Assembly: GCA_964036275.1 (NCBI GenBank)
Contig: OZ038434.1
Span: 704,560 to 768,559 of the forward strand
Direction: 5' to 3'
Source: Litoditis marina
Lineage: Eukaryota > Nematoda > Chromadorea > Rhabditida > Rhabditidae
DNA length: 64,000 bases
Below are positions 35,837 through 48,188 of this stretch, piece after piece. The notes below the pieces were generated by a model, which ran no database searches, was not told the origin of the DNA, and saw nothing but the letters and a program-made list of their open reading frames with translations. The translations under genes and the position numbers were made by a program. The stretch's first letter is position 1; the number at the start of each line of letters is the position of its first letter.

Positions 35837-36805
35837 TTATTAGTGGTTAACTTTCATAGAAGATTACCTCAGAACTATTATATGTTTACCCTTGTTTGTT
35901 GTTTCCGCTGTTTTGTAGGTATTCAATACTTAATTTATTTTCATAGTTTGTAGTGTGATGTTGAAGTTGCATAGTTTGAAATTCGTCAGCATTATAATAA
36001 TGTTTTACAGGTATATATTTTAAAGAGGCCATATTTATTTGTTGTGGGCTATTTCAGCTGTTGGAAGATTGTTTTATGTTATTAAATAACTTTCATCCGA
36101 ATGGATCTCTGTTTTCTGTATAATATCTTATCATATTTCACAGAATTGCCAGCCCCATCGTTTTCCCTGAAAAACTGCTCGAGTACCTTAGGGTTTATGG
36201 TAGAGGAACGAGTTGCGGGTTAGCTGAAGACCTGAAGGAACTACTATAAACTTTATTCCAACGAAATAGTCACGGGAAACGTCAGCATTATGCCCGCAAT
36301 GTAGCACGTTTGTGGATTCCTATGTGTTTTACGTGATTGTGCGCAGTTCACTAGTGGTTATCCGTTTTATCAAGCGTCCTCCATACTAATATTTCGAAAT
36401 TCTCAGTCTTTTTTCAAGTAAGATGTCAGCGGAATGAAAAAGTTGTAGGTGGCTTTTCAAATTGATAACAACACTACAGGCGATACGATTTTTCGGTACA
36501 CAAATTTTCTTTAAACAGATTTTTATAATACTATAAGAAATTTCATCTGCACGCTGCAGAAAGTTGGGCTGTGGCAATCAGTTTGAGAACCTCAATTGAA
36601 GAAAACTATCTGTCAGGGTATAACACTGGAGTGTTTTGGTCATATTTCTCAAACACAGCCCCGACGTGGTGAGAAGGTCTACCCAGGGGCGACAGGAGCA
36701 TTGTTCTTTCTAAAATACCAGATGGTAGAGATTTTTTTGTTTCAATGTTGTGGTGGCGAGAATTATTCAAATTCCAGTTAGCGTTTTTTTTTCACCTTCA
36801 ATTTA

Positions 36806-36806
<1 letters not shown>

Positions 36807-36854
<48 letters not shown>
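36807..36854. repeat. Homopolymer of 48 C
   Basis: An uninterrupted C run. Its true length may be uncertain because such runs are prone to sequencing and assembly error. The complement could form stacked G-quadruplexes. Confidence 0.95.
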
Positions 36855-36855
<1 letters not shown>

Positions 36856-36954
36856 ACTGACCGATTGTTTATCGTAAACAAGACGACAATATTGGAAAAT
36901 TTTCATGACTTATAAATTTAATTTTCATTTTTCAGATCACATGACCATGTTTGA

Positions 36955-37024
36955 GCGGTAGTTTGGTCTTGAAAAATAGTTTCAGCGTTGCCCATAACTC
37001 ATTATGACCAAACTACAAACACAT
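36955..37024. repeat. Short foldback ending in AGTTTGGTC/GACCAAACT
   Basis: The sequence GTAGTTTGGTCTTG near the left is matched by ATGACCAAACTACAAAC at the right. The same TTTGTAGTTTGATC-type end occurs at several other places in the window (about 3060, 10308, 11837-11895, 52518-52572). Confidence 0.5.
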
Positions 37025-37570
37025 CAGATTGAAGGAAATTACCGTGTCTGTGTGTTTCGTCTATGGCTGTTTTCCTCTATACATTGTCAAGTTGTTGTAT
37101 TATCTTCATAATGAAATATTTTCAACTTCGTTTTCATGGCTCATTTTGAGAATTTCTCCGTTGTAATGTACTGTTTATGTGCTCTTTGTGTGAAAAGAAT
37201 GTGTGAATTTATGAGTATTTGATAAGACACTTTTGTCCATTATCTGAAACGAAGTGCACTAAAAAGGGACGCTTCACACTAATAGGAGAGAGAAAGAGTT
37301 GTTTGATGATGTCTGATGTGTATCCAAGTTCAAAACCTTTCAATGGTGTGTAAGAGGGTGGATACGGTTAGTGTTTAATGATTTCACCTAATGATTTCAC
37401 CATTGCAGTATACAAACACAGGTTAGGGTGGTGTGGTTTGTATTTCCTATGTTCGATTTACGGTCTATTATGGCTAAAAAATAGTGAAACTTCACGTAAT
37501 ACCCACTTGTTTTCTGCCGAATTTTTCCAGCTATCTGCGAACGATCTTAAGCAAGGGGGTCACTACGACT

Positions 37571-38010
37571 GAATAGAATAGAATGTTTATTCGCGATCGT
37601 GAAAGCAGTTGAATCGAACTGCAACCATGGCAGAATATACACTGCCGGCCTGCGGTTGCCTGATTGTGTATAGTGTTAGTCGGTTGCATTGTCACGTGAA
37701 ACATGTTAAACACAGCATAAGTCCGACACGTGCAATGAGAAAGTGCAAGATATCTCATCACAATGATTTAGCGACGAGTTGGTGTGCAATTTCGCCGTCT
37801 ACAAACCGACGAACAAAGTCGCGAGCGGATCGAAAACACGTTCAATGACCATATATGCGAGAACATCCCGGCACCTTCATCCCATCCTGGGTCTCTCACT
37901 TCGCACAATGTTTCGCGACACTCGCGTACAGGCTGGATATGAGAAAAAGCGTATGTCTGAGGAGACGCAGGTCGGCATAGAAAGGCCGGAATCATCATGT
38001 AGATTTCTCT
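37571..38010 (-). mobile_element. LINE 3' fragment with ATTCT tail
   Basis: AATAGAATAGAATGTTTATTCGC (plus strand, 37574 on) is the same tail as at 8826. A minus-strand open frame of 76 codons (37998-37768) adjoins it, but no domain is recognised in it, so the extent of the element is a guess. Confidence 0.45.
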
Positions 38011-38799
38011 CTTTCCTGGGAGGTCAGTTCACTCTATATTATATTGGTTGTTGCGATCACAAGAGTATACGTGATATTCGACACCAACAGTGTGATTCAC
38101 GCTGATAAGAGAGTCAACGAGAGAGGTTATCTACTATATATTAACAGACATCTGGAACAACACATTTCAAAATAGCAGTTCCGTCAATAAAGACCGATAA
38201 AGTTCGGTAAACAATGTTTTGTATAGTTCGTTTCATGCAGACTCACTGGGATAGTGCCAAGTTTTTCGGAGGACTATACCTCTATGATAGTTGTTCAAAA
38301 GATAAACAACACCTGACAGAAATGTGCAGGTATTTTATAATCGTCAAAGTGGCGAAAAACCACCTGGAAATTCAATTGCACTGCTAAATTCTCAGCGGGA
38401 ATGGCGAGAACTATATAACCCAGCTATCTCTCCCATGCGGCATATTTTTACGAGCTAAAGTTCGTACTTTGCCGATTTGCCGAAGCATTTGAGTGACCTG
38501 ACTGCGAAGGAGACCCAATAAAACGCCCATCTGTATTGTACAATACTTGTTCTGAGAAGTACTAACTTGTTGAGTAATATCTCTACCCCGGGGAAACCTA
38601 TCAGTTGGCTTTCCCTCTGCGATAGTACCATCGGGTGTTCCCCAGAGAGAAGATGATATTTTCGTCCTTCGAACAACGATAACAATAATCCGCTTTATCA
38701 CACTTTTTATGGGGATCAAATTACTTAGGAACAAAGGGTCCAGCACTGAAATCGATATTGAAAGGTATAGGAACAGGGGGAGAGATTGGAGAGAGAACA

Positions 38800-38800
38800 G

Positions 38801-38869
<69 letters not shown>

Positions 38870-38876
38870 GAGAGAA
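38800..38876. repeat. GA microsatellite
   Basis: GAAA units pass into about thirty GA units. The apparent Arg-Glu open frame across it is an artefact of the repeat. Confidence 0.95.
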
Positions 38877-39156
38877 ACCAGATACAGGTAACTTAGAAAC
38901 TCTCAAGATCCTACAACAGTTTACGTTTCAAGACTAAGTAAGCTATCATAGGACAAGTTATGCTTCCCGTTACTTCATGTACACTTTTCCACCAAAAACT
39001 TCGATGTTTTCTGGATGAAATATCAAAACAGGTAATAACAGATAATCACTAGAAAACAACAGTTAGTCATTGTACAACTACATCAAGGGGAGAATACACA
39101 ACATTCCCTTGCATGAGTAAAATGTTCGGCAGTCAGCAGTTTAGATGATTCGGATT

Positions 39157-39279
39157 TTAAAGAAGGACGATTATGTGGACCAATCTCGTGTCAACGGTCT
39201 TTTAAACTGCAATTGAAAGATGTATTGCAGTTTAAAGGACTGAACCGTTCCGATTGAACCACATAATCGTCGTTCTTCA
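39157..39279. mobile_element. TTAA-type foldback MITE, copy 4
   Basis: The left end has TTAA (39157-39160). The right end reads TTCA, probably a mutated TTAA. The AGAAGGACGATTATGTGG terminus and the central CTTTAAACTGCAAT hairpin are conserved. Confidence 0.85.
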
Positions 39280-40176
39280 TTGAATCAATACTTCCCAAGC
39301 ATCATTATCGAGAATGAAATGTCGAAATTCGTTATGGCGTGTATCGAGATCGAACTACAAAGAAGAATTGATTACTTCCAGTAATACTACAACCCCCTCT
39401 TACTGAAGACAGCTTCAATCGCACCGAACGACATGAAATTACAGTTATGGGAAATATTCGCATACATAAGCTTCAAAAAGCATTTGAACTTTGATATCAG
39501 AACATACGCCAGAAACAATATTCTACACATTTACTATTATTCAAGAATAATATTTGTGTTCATATATAATCAATATTTGAGTTCAAAAAGGCTCTACATT
39601 TTTCAGGCCCTATATTTATTAGAACAAATGAACGTCAATCGGACGGCGTTTCATTTGAGTTTCTTCGTTTCTAGCTAAATGCGTGATTGAGAACAGCTCC
39701 ACAAACATCGATGGGATGACAGAGAACCAGGAAACATAGATTATTACGGCAATTATGATTACAAATAGCCCGGGGCGTCTCTCCTTTAACCCTTTTTCTC
39801 CGTTTTCGACACTGTTCTGATTCATCCATGGTTTATCTGTGTTGATGACGTTATGTTGAGGTACAGGACCTTCTCTTATCAGTCTCCTTTAAAAAGGCGA
39901 AGCTCTGATTGAATTCCCATTTCTCTACAACGGTAACGCCCATCGCTACAGTAACATCTTCCATCTTTCTCCTTTTTTGTAGGGTATAGACTCAAACCTT
40001 GAAAAAAGTATATATGTTTTCTTGATTCGACTTTTCTGAGTGATTGAACATGAGTTTACCTCTGTCATCCCTTCTACCTCTCCTTCTCTTTCTGTTTCTT
40101 TCCCTATCTTACTGATGTTTGTATGTCGTATTAGTCCAACTCTGAACGACTCCACCAAAGTATGAATAGGTCTCAT

Positions 40177-40189
40177 CTGTTCCTTTCAG
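40177..40189 (+). promoter_or_regulatory. Splice acceptor upstream of the 40.2-kb secreted gene
   Basis: CTGTTCCTTTCAG ends at 40189, 21 bases before the ATG at 40211. It is a candidate trans-splice or 5' UTR acceptor. Confidence 0.5.
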
Positions 40190-40210
40190 CCCCCACCACT
40201 CCGTCCCACC

Positions 40211-41422
40211 ATGAACTCCGTGATCTTCCTCTCCACCTTATTAGTCGTGGCCTTGTCCCTCCCAGTTCAACAAGATGACGGTTCGTCAAACTATACAATT
40301 GCCAGATAATACGAGAAATGACCCTTATAAAAATCCTAACGTACCTTAACATTCCTCTTTTTGGTTGATTAGACCACATAGCAACCAACTCTACGTGAAC
40401 CAAAGAATGCGTGACCTATGTGGGGGTAAGGTTAGAATAGAACAGAATTTTCGTAAACCAAATATATACAGAATAAGTATATCGAAACAAAAAAACTTCA
40501 GAAAATTTTCTGAAGATGAAGAACATTAGCGCTTCACGCTTTTCACGTACATGTTGACTGATATATGCCAGCACAAGCCTGCTACATAATGACGACGGAT
40601 ACACAGCGGTTCTCTATTTTTGGCAAAAACTGTAACCAGCATGTTCTGTTCAAAACAGATCAGTTTCAATTTCTTCAGAGACAATGTCGACGGGAAACCA
40701 ACAAACCACCAGCATGCCAGCCGCCACGGGAAGTCAATCAACTATGAAGGCGGGTACTACTGGGCAACCAGCCGGCACCACCCAGGCAGCCGGCCCCATG
40801 ACCACCCAGAAGGCTGGCCCCATGACCACCCAAACGGCCGGTCCCATGACTACCCAAAAGGCCGACCCCATGACTACCCAAAAGGCCGGCCCCATGACCA
40901 CCCAAGCGGGGACCACCATGTCGGGGGGAGCGGCGGCTGGCGGCAACAGTACCATGGCCGGAAACAGCAGCATGACAACGGCCACCACTCAAGGTAGTCA
41001 CTCAATTAAATCGATGACAACTGTTTACTGACGGTCTCGACCGTCTAGAACTTAGATGAACACATAGTCTGCAGATCGAGAATACAGAGAAACACGGAGT
41101 TTTAAGAGAGCCCCGTCCTTGAACAGTTTGATACTATACCATTGAAGCTCAACTCACAACTGCCCGCTCGAATGAGGACTAAAAGTGCAAGTTGAAGTTG
41201 ACTCCAACGCTTCGGGAAGTTATACAGGGTTGGAGTTGAGTGGCCGTAGACACAGTTCGTATTTATAAAAGATGTTGAATTATACCTGCTGATATGAATA
41301 TAATATGGTACGTGCATGTGTTATCGATGTGTGTTTCAGGTACGACGACGACCACCCAATCGGCTGCGTCGCTGGTCTTCTCCAGTCTGACAGTCATCAT
41401 GGCCGCCAAGTTGATTGTATAA
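40211..41422 (+). CDS. Small Thr-rich, probably GPI-anchored secreted protein
   Basis: Three exons (40211-40280, 40679-40993, 41340-41422) join in phase to 155 residues. Residues 1-17 form a signal peptide (MNSVIFLSTLLVVALSL), ending the first exon soon after. The middle exon encodes a low-complexity Thr/Gly/Met-rich region with about five copies of an eight-residue unit AGPMTTQK (24 bases each) and Asn-Ser-Thr sites. The last exon encodes a poly-Thr stretch, then a small-residue region (QSAASLVFSS) and a hydrophobic tail ending in AAKLIV, which looks like a GPI-attachment signal. The layout is the same as in the larger protein at 48189-50315, including intron phases (1, then 1 before the last exon). 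A mucin-like coat or mucus role is inferred, not shown. The first donor (GTTCGT) is unusual. Confidence 0.75.
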
Positions 41423-42179
41423 ATAGTACAAAGAGAATGATGATCAGTTGAATTCCGTGTCTCACCTACAGTATTATTCTTGCTCAATTAAATCAGGAAA
41501 CAATTGTTCACAAACACAAATGTACTCATCTCAGATGTATGGTCATTCTGAGCATTGGTAAAAGTCAGGTTGCAAAGGAACAGCCATATTTGAACATAAG
41601 ATACAGATGAAAGCCCCGCTGAATGGTTGCACAAAATTACAAGTGCAATCATTCAAACATGTTGATAACGATTTATGCTGTGTCTGGCGTGAAACTAAAA
41701 AGTATGAACGCGGCTTTGAACATTGATGATTGTTCTATGTGTGATTGAGTTTACTCAGCTTTCTGCTGTGTGAACAAGAGTTCGCGAAAACAATAATTCA
41801 AATCTGTAATTAGAGACTCCAATAATGTTACAAAAACTTTTTATTTCCTATTTTTAGACTACCAAAATAGTGAGATTAGTTGTTCGTATTCGGCAATGGC
41901 AGTTCATCGATAACGAAGAACCTTCCCAGATAAACCGCGAATCTTTTCAATTCATGTTGCCGAATTAAAACGCAGACATATATAATGTGATTTTATGGTG
42001 GTACAATGGTCAGATAAGAATTCATATAGTTATTCTCCGAATTGAAGAAAGAAAAGGATGCAAGTTTATAGTTTCATTCGTACTTCGCACTGACATCGAA
42101 AATATTGGCATCTAGCCAAGATTTTTGAATAGGTATTTCTTAGAACAAACATAAATTCTCTAAAATCTTCCTCTCATTT

Positions 42180-42681
42180 ACTGTCTGCACGGCCCCAAAT
42201 GGTCGTCTCACTAGTTGCTCCGTGCAGACACTATAACAAAAGTCGGGAGAGTTAGCCGTAGAAAACCCGGGACTGAGCCGTGGGAAATTAGGGCCAGCGC
42301 GTTGCGGTAACGAACTCCCCTCGACCTACCCCTCTAACTCCCATATTTTCTGTGTTAGTTAAATGCAAGACTTTCGGCGCCGAGCGGACTCGAACTCGCC
42401 ACACATACACTAACTGTTGCACATGACTGACACGCTGGTAATTGCTTTGCTATGGTAGACATCACGCCCGCGCCCGCCCTGTCCCATTTGTGTACCCCTG
42501 TAAGTGCCTGCTTTTCGCCAAACTGACTTTCATGTCGAAATTCGATAGGCCACGCCTTTCCTCAAGTACCCCTCTATCTTCCCCACGGTCTCAGCAGTTA
42601 CAATTTGGGGTGGCGCCGTGCAAACAGTTTACACCAGCCTGAACACGAAGTGTTACTGTCTGCACGAAGCGTGCATACAGT
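42180..42681. mobile_element. Element bounded by ACTGTNTGCACG inverted ends
   Basis: The left end (ACTGTCTGCACGG) is an inverted match to the right end (CGTGCATACAGT). A hairpin TGTCTGCACGG with CCGTGCAGACA lies at the left edge. A tRNA-like B-box on the minus strand (GGCGAGTTCGAGTCC, near 42390) is inside, so part may be SINE-derived. Confidence 0.45.
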
Positions 42682-42688
42682 CACACCA

Positions 42689-42868
42689 GGCGACGTAGCA
42701 ATCCCTCAAAAATCTCATGAGATACCTCATGAGCTATTCGCATGAGGTTCTCATGAGAGTCTATTGATTGCTATGCTACAACATTGAGAGTTCACGAGTA
42801 GCTCATGAGGTATCTCATGAGAAACTCATATGAACTTCTCGTGAGATTGGAGGGATTGCTACGCCGCC
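42689..42868. repeat. Foldback MITE rich in CTCATGAG
   Basis: The ends are inverted copies of GGCGNCGTAGCAATCCCTC. The interior contains many CTCATGAG/CATGAG palindromes, so the whole 180-bp unit can fold on itself. No coding frame is present. Confidence 0.75.
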
Positions 42869-44429
42869 AGTGTACACTAATATGATTTCATATTAAAAAG
42901 AGTTTCATAATGGTATAAACGATTTAGCCGAAGTCAGAATGTTTCTTAAAGACACAGTCCCTGTAATAGGTACTGTAGTGGTCTCAGTAGGAATGGTGTA
43001 AACTACATGCAAGGCCGTAGATAAACGCATTTCAATCAAATGATTTTAGTCTGCCGATCCCAGGTGGGTGTGGTTACTAGTGCGTGACATGAAGTAAATG
43101 AGGAAATCTTCTGTACCAACTTTCTCAACACAATTTGTGAACTTTTGAAACTATGCACAACAAATATTCAGAGAACTGCGGCAAATAAATTCATTGAAGA
43201 ATGATAAAACTTGGGAGAGTTAACATTCTTAAAGGTTTTCAAGGTTGTTTTCAGAGTTGAACTTCTGAAAACTATACTGGTTTCATCTTTATATTTTCCA
43301 TAGGGTCGCCTTTGAATTTCAAACTAAGATAAACGATAAGCTTGATGGACAAAAACATTAAGACGCTACTTCACGAACATATTTTAATGAGTTTTCTACA
43401 GAAGTGAAACTGGGAAGCTTTGAGGTGGTTTGGTTCTCCATCACTTTCAATATAAAGTTAATCACTCAGTTATTGAATGTGAGAGTAAAGCATCTAGCCC
43501 ACAGTTTTATGATTCTGTAATGTAGTCATGACTAAACACGTAAATAGCCGTTAAAGTGGCCATTGCAGCCTGTTCTCATCGAGCTTAAAGATTCCGTCCC
43601 GCTTTAATATTGACTTTTGAGTTGACAAGCTGACCCTATGGCAAATTAAAAACCATTATCAAAAATATATACTTTTATATCCCTATCTTGCTTCGTTTTC
43701 TCAGAAAAGCGGCTTACGTAATGACACCGATGGGGGGGGGGTTGCGTACGGGGTATGCTCAAAATAGCCTATAGAAGTGCAAAAATGATTTTGAAACACT
43801 CTATCGCATACGAATGCACAATTGAAGACTAAAAAATGAAAATAAATCAGGCAGTAAATGAACCAAGTCAAATTGCGTCACAGTGAAAATGTTCATGTCC
43901 CCTTCTTTATTGCTTGACGTTATGCAAATTTCACAAATTTTCCATCAGAAAGTTTTTTCATGGTCTATGGGAAGACATTAAGAAACATTTTTGAGCTTTT
44001 TAAATTTTTCGTGAAACTCAAATTATTGCCGAACGGTTTCTTTAACCAGGTTCTTCTTGGGTAGTGGCAAATATACTATATCATTTGAATTGTATGTTGT
44101 CGTTTGAAAAGGTGAATCTTTGTAAAACCATCTTACTACCTTTTCAAATTATTTTTTCCCACTCTTTTTTTATTCTTGGTTTTTTATATTTGTAACAAAC
44201 ACGAGGTGGCAAGATGTTTCATTGGGTGTGGCGACGTTTCGGTGGATTCACCGTCTTCAGGGCCTGGAAAAGGCATCAATCAACAAATTACCACAAACTC
44301 AATACATTCGTGCCGGGAAAAGATTCGGAAAACATCTCAAGTAGTACTTTTTCCACATTCGCAGCTCGGCTGAATCCTCTTTTCTCAACCACCTCGTGTA
44401 GAAAAAGGTGTGTCAATGTGTTTGTTTTA

Positions 44430-44531
44430 TTAAATTTTTGAGTGTCTAGTATCCGGTACTTGTCTCATGACACGGTAGGGGACCGCCATTGTGAACGACA
44501 ACACAGCAAAACATATCAGAAGAATTTGCAT
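44430..44531 (-). pseudogene. First-exon relic of the mucin-like family
   Basis: A 33-codon frame begins MQILLICFAVLSFTMAVPYR, closely matching the signal peptide of the gene at 50315 (MQVVLLCFAVVSLTVALPNR). The splice acceptor and three-base spacer before ATG are also shared (TTTCAG then GTA). The frame stops soon after the signal peptide and no repeat region follows. Upstream sequence at about 44850-44890 also resembles 51005-51060, so a larger block was duplicated. It could still be a short first exon with a GTACCG donor, but no partner exon was found. Confidence 0.6.
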
Positions 44532-45099
44532 TACCTGAAAGTGTATATAGCCTACTCAGAATGGTGAGGTAGACCGACTGCCATATCTGCTAGCAAGTTC
44601 CAAGAGTTTGGTAGTACAAGTGCAAATATATTCAACCGTACAGTTCTTTCATTTTAAAATTTATATGTTCAGCTACACTATAACAATAATGATAAAAAAA
44701 ACTGCTTGCCGGTGTCGTTGAATTGCGTGCTCTTAGTTATATGGGAGACCAAGGACGTTGCCGAAGTATTTGTTCTATAACAAATGCAATCATTATTTGG
44801 AATGAAAAGTATTCATAATTATTATTCCACTTCATATTCTATTGAGGCAGTGTTCATCATACATATCACAGACATAACAAATAGTCTTCCCCTTGCCGAG
44901 TAGTTTGTACATTTGCATTCCATGTGAAACACAGAAAACCAAAACTTGCAAGTACTCTGCCTCAATGAAATAAAAACCCGGCTCAAACTTGTGCAGGGGA
45001 AAGGTTCTGAGGCTATACACGACACTGGCTAAGATATTGTTGAACTCAATACATACACATCATGATGTCAAATTGTTTTGTGTGACCATTGATTGATTT

Positions 45100-45957
45100 A
45101 TTTACATGCAAGCATGTGAGATACATGGAGAGAACGAAAAATGAATAAAAACCAAATGAATTTGAGCAATATGAAAACACGAATCGAAACATGGTGAACA
45201 GTAAGGTGAACATTGAATGAGCATATATATGACTACAGTACAACGATCGACATTTCAATGGGGTTTTGACTAATAAACATAGTAAGGTCAGTTACAAGTG
45301 CTTTTCCGAAAAATATTTCTTGGCCGCCGCAAGAGAACTCGGAATATTTTTGTTCTTGCTGTGTTTCAAGTATTTTGAACCGGCACGAACAGTGAAGAAC
45401 TGTGCACGATGACTAGTTTTTGGTATTGGAAAGCTAATCTTCTCCTTTGTACCTCGAGTACGTGAACGATTGAACGTGAAAAAGTCAATCGCATTTAGAC
45501 CACATTGTCCAGTTATTATTTTGTGTATCATAACTAAATCAGTTGTATTTCTTCTAGATTCCAATGATATCAATTTTAATTTCCTGTTCCTAAATGAAGA
45601 GCTGGGAATAGTGCAGTATTTGTAGCCACCAAGCCGGAAGAACAATTTTCTGGTGAAATTATTCTGAACTGATTCAATTTTCTTTACGAATCCTCTATCT
45701 GAATTGAACACCGTTGTTCCGAACTCAACCATTGGACGAATATAGGTTTTGTACGCTTTAATCCAAATACTTTCTTTATTGGTTTTCAATACCTTGAAAA
45801 GATTGTAAGTTCTATATTTTGCTAACTGTACAATATGTCGCACATGATCTTTGAAGGAAAGACTGCTATTCAACAAGAAACCCAAATCTGATATTGAATT
45901 GCGCAGAAGAACAACTAATATAATCATCTCAGGTCGAGTTTCAGATAAGAAGTTCAT
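45100..45957 (-). mobile_element. 5'-truncated LINE with reverse-transcriptase C-terminal region
   Basis: A 221-codon minus-strand frame (45957-45292) carries the conserved tail of non-LTR retrotransposon polymerases: LGFLLNSSLSFKDHVRHI (the thumb-region motif), a YKTYIRPMVEFG motif, IESVQNNFTRKL, and a late TSHRAQFFTVRAGSKY stretch. The catalytic polymerase domain and endonuclease are missing. The 3' end near 45090 reads AATAAATCAATCAA, as at 24095. The family resembles CR1/Jockey-like LINEs, but the clade is not certain. The intact frame suggests fairly recent insertion. Confidence 0.85.
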
Positions 45958-47690
45958 TCGCTCTCGGTACTACAGAGAGTGAGAGAACACCACGTGATAC
46001 AATGTGTCCAATACATGAATGCGTTAAATAAATGTTATGTGAATACATTATTTTGTAGAGCACAGTTTACCGCTATTATTCAACATTACCATTCTTCATT
46101 GTACAATCGTGTCTGTCTACCAAAAACAAAGATATAATATTTTCTCAGGTTTTCTAGCTGAATAGGAGCATTTATACTTTCTCAAATGTATTCAACACTT
46201 CATTTCAGTACATCTATTTTTGTCCTCGACTCGGGAATGTCAAGTCATGCCAAAATTGACATCAGACAATATTCTTCCGCTCTGACTAACCAAGACAAAA
46301 TTTCATTTTTTTATTTCAATTTATAGTGAAAACATTTACGCGAAAGATCACAAAAAATGTACATGATCAATGCAATCGAAAATGCCGTGGTATGTTCACT
46401 AGCTGAGAACTTGGTTTTCACATTTTAAACTCGATACAAGAGAAATAAAACTAAGGTTTTAAAGACTTCTCTGAATATTGTCTCGGAAATTCGAGTGAAA
46501 CATTTCATTTTGATAGCTCAATTTGTTCCACGAAATTATGTCAACACGAATAGTTTGATTCCCATGACTTTTATTGAGAATACATCGAACAAATTGAGTT
46601 ATTCATTGGGTAAATGAATTTTAATTTTCGCCTAGTTGATGCCCAAATTATACTTTTCTGTCAGTCTTTATATAAAGAACACAGAACGATAAAAAAATCT
46701 TTCTGCTCGAATTGGCGCCGAAACTGGAACCCCAAACCTCAATTGAACTTCAAACTTGAAATATCCTGGGTAATTTTAGCATTAAAACATAGTTATTGAT
46801 CGGGCGGCCGTCGCTAGATTTGGCCATTCTACTTGCGGTTGGTTGGCGCGATGTGGCGGTTTGGTTTTGGGTACAGGAAGAACAGCTCTGCCTGGAGTTA
46901 CTAGTAAAACTGGAAAAAGTAGGAGAACCTAAACTCTGTTTCACCCGTACGTCAACTCCTACAGAAGTGGTTTTCGACTCCGCTGGTTTTTTGGACTTGT
47001 ATCGTTGCTTCGTAATCTTCAGAACGTTTTTCTATTCAATTTCAACGTGAATCTAACATTTACAGATGCTTGTTCCGTAAACATGGATTTCTCTTGAAAT
47101 TCGCAGAGACTATGGTGATACTCGTCCGCCATACTGCACCACGGGGCGTGCAACCATTTTAATTCTCTCCTTTTTGGAGAAATATACATATGAGCACTCA
47201 AACGTATGCATAGTTTGAGACTTAGTTTTGTGTTGAGGTATTTAACTCGAAACCGATACTTCATTTGGAATAATGCAATCAAACTGCATAATATTCGGTT
47301 CATAATATTTGTTTAAGAGTTAAGTGAGAATCTGAGAGCACTTGAACAAGAAGATCGTTGTTGTGAGAACGAAAACCGTTTTCGTCGTTTTTATCGTTCT
47401 ACGTAACGATTTTACTAGCAACTACAGTCATTTACTCCGAGATTCACGGTGTTTGAACCCTACAATGCTCCAATTGACGCTTTAGTTCAAGTGCGCCGCG
47501 GTTTTGAATGTTCGCGCCGTCGCCTCGCGGAGCTCTGACGCGTGCGGCTCGCAAGAAATAGTGTGGAGAAGCAAGAGAGTGCGCCCGCGAATTTCAAATA
47601 TTTTTGAAATCTACAGTAATGTCTCATGCGTCGCGGTCTTTGCGGCCGGCCGCGTTTCACTGCGTAAAAATCAACGAACGCAGAACACCG
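45958..47690. other. Non-genic sequence
   Basis: No convincing exon. A minus-strand Ser/Thr-rich frame at about 46944-46750, preceded by an acceptor-like CTTTTTCCAG, might be an orphan exon, but nothing joins to it. Confidence 0.45.
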
Positions 47691-48070
47691 TGGATTATAT
47701 TAGAGTGGTTAACCAATTCCAAGAATCAATAAAGAATCAAAAAATCAATTCAGTTCCAATAAATTCTTCCAAATCTAGGAAGTTCTATTCCAATTCTTTC
47801 AATGTTTCCTAAAACCAAATCAAGTCAATTCCAATTCCAACCATCTCCGACCAATTCTTGAAAAAAAAACTGACAATTTCAACACGTTTATAATTTCAAT
47901 GCCAAATCGATTCCAGAGATTCCAATTATTTTTTATCAATTCTCAAGAAATATCAATTCATTTCAATTCAATTCAATTCTTAGAAAATGTTTTCACACAA
48001 GAACCAATTCAATTCGATTCTTTCCAATTATTTTCAATTCCAATTCGAATTCAACTCAATTCCTTGACCC
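47691..48070. repeat. Degenerate AATTC-type tandem repeat
   Basis: Imperfect repeats of AATTC, AATTCC and AATTCAATTC recur for nearly 400 bases without a fixed period. No coding frame is supported. Confidence 0.7.
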
Positions 48071-48188
48071 CTCCAGATTATATGAATGTTACGACAAACA
48101 AACAATAAAAGGTTCCGATTTATACAATAAACAACCCGAGCAGAACAATAAATGCCATTAACATAATATAAGCAATTTGTCTATTGTA

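Larger units (their letters stand above)
35837..37570. other. 3' UTR of ABCB9 and non-genic sequence
   Basis: An ATTAAA at 36081-36086, 245 bases after the stop, is a plausible polyadenylation signal. Beyond it no exon is supported. The stretch includes a poly-C tract and one short foldback, listed separately. Confidence 0.5.
38011..40176. other. Non-genic sequence
   Basis: No exon is supported. It contains a GA microsatellite and MITE copy 4, listed separately. Confidence 0.5.
41423..44429. other. Non-genic, repeat-containing sequence
   Basis: No exon is supported. Two inverted-repeat elements and a tRNA-like B-box lie at 42.18-42.87 kb. The rest (42.87-44.4 kb) shows only short open frames without features. 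Confidence 0.5.

Noticed and set aside
38709..38906. Arg-Glu and Leu-Ser repeat frames on both strands
   Set aside because: They are produced by a GA microsatellite.
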